Source: Pomacea canaliculata (Eukaryota > Mollusca > Gastropoda > Architaenioglossa > Ampullariidae). From it: DNA of 64,000 nucleotides. Positions within the stretch are counted from its first letter, which is position 1, and each line of letters begins with the position of its first letter. This document shows, in pieces, positions 59,506 through 64,000 of the stretch. A program made the translations under genes and the position numbers. The DNA is taken from positions 24,733,868 to 24,797,867 of the forward strand of contig NC_037593.1 of the NCBI RefSeq assembly GCF_003073045.1, given 5' to 3'. Under the pieces are notes generated by a model, which saw nothing but the letters and a program-made list of their open reading frames with translations, was not told the DNA's origin and searched no databases.

Positions 59506-61363
59506 TCATTTCCCTTTCACTTTGAGGTCGACTTTTTGATCGAGGCGCTTCTTCCAATCCTCCATCTTTCCTTTAAACTGCCGACCCCACTGCATCCATC
59601 GGTCCGCAATCTGGGCCCAGTAATCATTAGTGCCTGTGAACGAAATGGAAAGACATATCACACGTGTCATCAGACCACCAATCAGGAATGTTAAACACAG
59701 GATTATCTTGTGCAATTTGCTTTATACACAACAGGTTTATCATGGGTAGTTTATACCTCAAAGAAGGAGGTTTATTGCAATTTATTGAGGATATAAAAAA
59801 GAGATGTCGTATGCTTGATAATGACTACTTTTACATATTAAGCAAAAAAAATTTACTTTTTTAGTTCGGATTATTTTGTTTTTGTTTTGGTTGGGGTTTT
59901 TTTGGGTTTTTTTTTGTTGTTTTGTTGTTTTTTTGTTTGTTTTTTTTTTTTTTTGCTGTTGTTTTTTTTTTTTGGGGGGGTTTGGTTTTTTGTTTCTTGT
60001 TTTTTGTTTTGTTTGTTTGGTTTTTTTTTTTTTTGTTTGTTTTTTGTTGACTTAGAAATTGTGGCTTTTTGACTATGCATGTTCCATCAAACCATAAAGA
60101 GTTCAGAACACAGAAGAATGCCGCAGAGAGAATTGAATACGAAGACCCATGTAATGTTGAAAAAAAAGAGGTGAAGAACAATCAGAAATAAGGAAAGGTG
60201 CAGAGAGAAAGGAAGAAAAGTAGGCGCTTGCTGAATACCCGTCGGGTTCTGGTTGCCGTTGTTGATAACTACGTTGCTGCCGTAATGTCTGCACGCGTCA
60301 TTCACGTTGGTGATCCTGTTGACGTCGTCCGTGTAATCCACGTTACCAATGAAGTCCTTTCTGGCCAGGTTGCCCCTGTTGTCTGTGAAGACTACGTTGC
60401 CCATGTGGTCACTGTTGATTGTGTTGCCCTCGTTGTCCCGGAAGTTCACGTTGCCCATGAAGTCACTGTTGATCGTATTGCCATGGTTGTCCTTGTAGAC
60501 CACGTTGCCAAGCATGCTCTTGGTGACCTCGTTGCCTTCGTTGTCCCTGTAGTTAAAGTTGCCCATGAAGTCTTTTGTGATTTCTCTGTTGTTCCTGGCC
60601 ATTGTGACTATGCGACTGAGGTTGGTCGTGTCGATCCTCCCTGTGAAGGAAACCGCGAAGTCGCCGCTGCCCCCATTGGTACACTTGCAGGTGTTGACAA
60701 CGTTTTGGCCGTTGATGACGCTGTAACCGATCCTGTACATGACAAATCCCCTCATACAACAGTAGACACCTCCGAGAGAATTTGTGCAGGTCCTGTAGGC
60801 TTCCTGGCAGCTCACCCTCCCTTCCTTGCATGGCTCATCTGCTCAAGGTCGGAAAAGACGAAAAGAGAACGGGACGCATACGAGTAAGCTATCGTTGAAC
60901 TCTAGCTTTGTGTTACGACTAATATATTTCTTTGAAAGTCTTAATTCAGACCATTGCCAGCTGATTAAAACCCACTCTCCCAATCAACATTTTATCCAAT
61001 AATTCTGCTAATTTGCGGCTTCACTGCTTAAATTTTGCAGTTTTATTTTTCTTATTATTTGCACTTGAATAACAAGAGCCGCATATAAAGTGATAGTCAA
61101 GTACTTACATGTATTATATATAAATATAACAGCTGACGCATGACATTTTTTTAAGATTGGAGCCTTGTCAGATCTTTTACTTTCACTCGGTAAGGGTTTT
61201 AAAATACGGAAAACGAACAAAAAGAAAGATAAGATTGGATGTCCAAAGGAAAGAAGAGACAAGAGAAAGAGGTTTAAATAGATAAAAACAAGCCACAGGC
61301 CTTACCTCGAGCAGACGCAGAAGCTACCAGAACCACAATGACACACAGAAGACAAGGAACCAT
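59506..61363 (-). CDS. Secreted cysteine-rich repeat protein B, paralog of A
   Basis: Three coding exons on the minus strand: 61363-61306, 60838-60239 and 59633-59506, all phase 1 with GT-AG ends, giving 261 residues. Residues 1-18 form a signal peptide (MVPCLLCVIVVLVASASA). The middle exon encodes one module, C-x6-C-x15-CC-x22-C-x-C, with one extra Cys, then GGSGDF, five perfect-register 18-residue repeats (60575-60306; consensus DFMGNVNFRDNEGNTINS) and a short Asn-rich linker. The last exon encodes the tail WAQIADRWMQWGRQF and a Lys-rich end. Compared with A it lacks the first cysteine module but gained the repeat array. An acceptor at 61374 and a homologous 5' UTR exon at 61836 complete the gene. 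Function is unknown; the repeat looks like a regular beta-turn (DN.GN) solenoid, which is inference. Confidence 0.86.
59865..60055 (+). repeat. G/T-rich low-complexity tract in gene B intron
   Basis: T runs broken by G, wholly inside the last intron of gene B, A/C-rich in the sense of transcription. Confidence 0.85.
60306..60575 (-). repeat. Five coding copies of a 54-bp repeat
   Basis: Five units of exactly 18 codons: KDFMGNFNYRDNEGNEVT, KSMLGNVVYKDNHGNTIN, SDFMGNVNFRDNEGNTIN, SDHMGNVVFTDNRGNLAR and KDFIGNVDYTDDVNRITN. Positions GN and D-N-x-G-N are kept, and the last unit is the most diverged. Confidence 0.95.
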
Positions 61364-61835
61364 GTTCAGACAGCTAGAGAAACAATGCAAAACAAAAGTA
61401 ACCCAATCATAGTTTTCTTTCAAGTATTTGTTTGGGTTTTTTAATTTTATTTTAAAAAATCCTTGCAAGGTCATCGTTAGTTCCTATTTCATGACCTGCA
61501 CTTTAGAAAGTTTTCTTTCTACACCAGGCTTTTTTTTTTCTTTTTTGCCTCTTGGTTCCTTTCATCCCACAATGTCAGCCTTTCTCGTGCCACATTTTTC
61601 ACGCCGTGACTAAATGTAAACTATCAATCAAAATAAATAAAACTAAATGTAGGACTAAATATGCAGCAAGTAATTTTTACTAATAAAATTTGATAGCTCT
61701 CAGAAAGGATAAGGACCGTTTAATGAAAACACGCTTTAAGGTATATGAAGTTGGGGCAGAAGAATGTAGTTGTTAACATCTCTCTCCCTAACTACTGGAA
61801 AGTAACGGTACTATCGTTACCCTTGTCTTTCTTAC

Positions 61836-62062
61836 CTTAAGAACAGCAGAACAAACTGGATCAAGAATACAGGTGGTTTCCTCGGTAAACGTCTCTCAAC
61901 AGGTGAGCTGTCGTTCTCTCCAGGTAGATGAAAAATATCGTGCAACGAGATCGTTTCTTTTATTTAGAATAGGCTGTTAATTTTTTTTCCCCTTTGTGAC
62001 TGCAAAACAATCGTCTTGCGTAACAAACTGATCGAGTTGTGATGTTAAATCGATAGTTGTTT
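61836..62062 (-). promoter_or_regulatory. 5' UTR exon of secreted gene B
   Basis: The minus-strand exon ends CTTAAG|GTAAGA. Its last 90 bp align with the gene A exon ending at 52888. The start is inferred from the TATA box about 30 bp upstream. Confidence 0.55.
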
Positions 62063-62088
62063 GTCTTTCAATCTTATGTAGTCTTCCG

Positions 62089-62095
62089 TTTTATA
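62089..62095 (-). promoter_or_regulatory. TATA box of gene B
   Basis: TATAAAA on the minus strand, placed so that transcription would begin near 62060 and produce the 5' UTR exon. Confidence 0.55.
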
Positions 62096-62867
62096 CCTGT
62101 CTCACTCGCCCAAGTCGTAAACAGGATGTGAAAATGTGAGGTGAGACTGAGTTCAGATTATATTTTAAAGCTTGTTTTTTTCTGGTCTGTCTATGCCAGC
62201 TGCGCAAACATTTCAAACATGTTCTCTCTTTGTGACCGTAGTTTGTTGAGGGTTTTTTCCCACGCAACAAATTACAAAAGGGCGGATTGGGGTGACTCAG
62301 AGGAAAGCAGAGCCAGGCATGCTGGGACTGCACACGTTGCGAAAGAGTTAACACACTGTGACGACACTACGTTGACAAAATACAGCAGGCTACATTTTAA
62401 GTAGATCATTGTGTACGGTCGACGAATGATTTCATAAATATCAAAATAGCCCTTGAAAATGAAAATGTTCCCCAACCTGTTGTAGATCAATATGACTATG
62501 TTGTAATTTGAGATATTGTGTTTTTGCAAAAAAAGAACGGCAGGGAGGATTACAGGGGGCAGAGGGAGGGAGCGACTGGGTCTTGATGTTTGGACACCTC
62601 CCACTTCACTCCAAACGTGCCTTTCCTACGACACATGAACAGTCAACCAGTCAAGTATGGAAATGCACATCAAACGTGCAAGTGTTTTACTGCTCTGCTA
62701 CACTCAATCCGAACAATTAGCGAGATTCTGAGATAAACAACGGATCGAAAGTTGATATCAAATGGCAGCTGGAAGAGTTAGAGGATGATCTCAACTCCAT
62801 AGAAGCGGGGAAACTTGGCTGATGAAACATTCCTTTCTCACGATAACGAAAATCCCACTATACAATC
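62096..62867. other. Upstream flank of gene B
   Basis: Non-coding, no recognised element. Confidence 0.45.
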
Positions 62868-63170
62868 ACGAACTTTTATTTCTGGACTGCTGGCAGACGA
62901 TTTTTTCCAGTTAACTACTAAAACGAGGCAAGTTACTACAAAGCTTCCGGTTTATTCACATTTCAGATTAACTACTAAAACAAGGCATGCTTCTACAAAG
63001 CTTCCGGTTTATTCACATTTCAGATTAACTACTGAAACGAGGCATGCTTCTACAAAGCTTCCGGTTTAGTCACATTCTTTGTTTAGGCTCATTGAGACTA
63101 AGAGCAGAAGCTAAGCGTTGGTCTTGGCAGAAAGACAGCAATCCACCTATACACATCCGTGATACAATTA
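62868..63170 (+). repeat. Dispersed repeat family, copy 3
   Basis: Full layout with three tandem 57-bp core units (62911-62967, 62968-63024, 63025-63081), each with AAGCTTCCGGTTTATTCAC or a close variant, then GTTTAGGCTCATTGAGACTA and the CAATCCACCTATACA tail. In the minus sense two units carry AATAAACCGG. Confidence 0.85.
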
Positions 63171-63255
63171 TAAGATTATTCTGTACACACTTGAGTAAAC
63201 AACTGCATGCATTTCAGAAAATGCCTTAAGTAATAAATGCCTAATGTTGACTGCG

Positions 63256-63474
63256 TTAACAGTGTTCAGAAAGAACTTTGTTCTTGACCCGTGTGCTCCA
63301 CTTTACTTTCTCGCCCTTCTTCCAGAAATATTGACAAAGGTCACACAGGACAACAGCACCAAGGATGGTGCAAAGTGCTATGCTGCAGGCTACTCCCATC
63401 ACTGCAGCGGATGGGTGTTGGTCGGACACGTTGCATCTCTTCCGGATCTGCTGGCTCAAGCCGGAAGGCCACAC
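63256..63474 (-). CDS. Possible terminal exon with a membrane segment
   Basis: The frame ends at a stop (63258-63256) and encodes SGLSQQIRKRCNVSDQHPS, a hydrophobic segment (AAVMGVACSIALCTILGAVV), then a basic tail (YFWKKGEKVKWSTRVKNK). This reads like the end of a single-pass receptor or adhesion protein. However, the best acceptor nearby (TTTTCTTCCTCAG, about 63530) would lead into a different frame, and an in-frame stop lies between it and this segment. The call is weak. Frames on the + strand here show no domain. Confidence 0.25.
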   Translation of the reverse strand: MWPSGLSQQIRKRCNVSDQHPSAAVMGVACSIALCTILGAVVLCDLCQYFWKKGEKVKWSTRVKNKVLSEHC

Positions 63475-64000
63475 TTTCAGCAGGTCTGCCTTGCTCTTTG
63501 TTTACGGATCTCAGATGTGAATCGCTGAGGAAGAAAACAAAATAGAAAAATCTCAGTTATTTCAGCATACACACTGCTTGAACACCACTTCAAACAAATA
63601 TGCTGCATAATACTGTATGTGCACAAGCATGCTAACATGAATATTTTAGGCAAATAGAGCTTACTTGTATATCACACCATTAAGTACAAATGTGTAGTAA
63701 TAATAGGAAATGAATCCCAATATCCGATTAAAAAAAAAACAAACTTTATTTTACGTTGTCTCTGATGTCTAGCAAACAATTAATTCAAAGACTGCGATCG
63801 AGGAGATAGCACTGCATCTTAATATTGAATGCACCTTACATATGAAGATTAGAAAAATTCACTCACTCTTCTTTCGGTATTTTTGAACCGAGTGCAGTGC
63901 TGTCTCTCTCTCCTTGCTGAATTAAGCAATCAAGGATCAATCACACTTTTTATGATTGAGTTTATTTCACAAGAATCAACGAATGAACTACATGGATGTT
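63475..64000. other. End of window, non-coding
   Basis: AT-rich; nothing recognised other than the acceptor-like tract near 63530 on the minus strand. Confidence 0.5.

Noticed and set aside
60198-60887. 229-codon + strand frame rich in Val/His/Asp
   Set aside because: It is the antisense shadow of the gene B repeat exon.
1-64000. Retrovirus-like or other capsid-bearing elements
   Set aside because: No paired long terminal repeats, gag, protease, integrase or capsid-like frames were recognised; all reverse-transcriptase pieces are of LINE type.

Overview
The window looks like metazoan, most likely molluscan (gastropod-like), genomic DNA. This is inferred from intron-containing genes with GT-AG junctions, an AT-rich background with many microsatellites, several fossil LINE, SINE and Tc1/pogo elements, and a class A receptor of a type expanded in lophotrochozoans. 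The species cannot be named from the sequence alone. There are no operons, CRISPR arrays or bacterial features, and most open frames in the window are chance frames in non-coding DNA.

Layout. 1-5.8 kb: LINE and SINE fossils. 5.84-6.89 kb (+): one intronless-looking seven-transmembrane receptor coding exon. 7-28.7 kb: no confident gene; LINE copies, two minisatellites, long microsatellites and one CpG-rich patch near 21 kb. 28.75-29.64 kb: a pogo/Tigger-like DNA transposon with intact ends. 30.0-32.3 kb and 48.0-49.5 kb (both +): two paralogous two-exon genes for type II membrane proteins that look like Golgi glycosyltransferases of a fucosyltransferase-like fold. Between them lie LINE and Tc1 relics, tandem repeats and one copy of a dispersed repeat with an internal 57-bp tandem unit.

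52.7-62.1 kb holds the most striking content: two convergent genes, A (+) and B (-), for small secreted cysteine-rich proteins. They share a signal peptide type, a six-cysteine module encoded on phase 1-1 exons, a Trp-rich C-terminal helix and even a recognisable 5' UTR exon. Gene A has two cysteine modules. Gene B has one, plus five in-frame copies of an 18-residue repeat. I do not recognise the family.

Nothing shows the receptor, the transferase-like pair and the secreted pair acting together; all three classes pass through the secretory pathway. The last 1 kb has another copy of the dispersed repeat and a possible terminal exon on the minus strand with a membrane segment.
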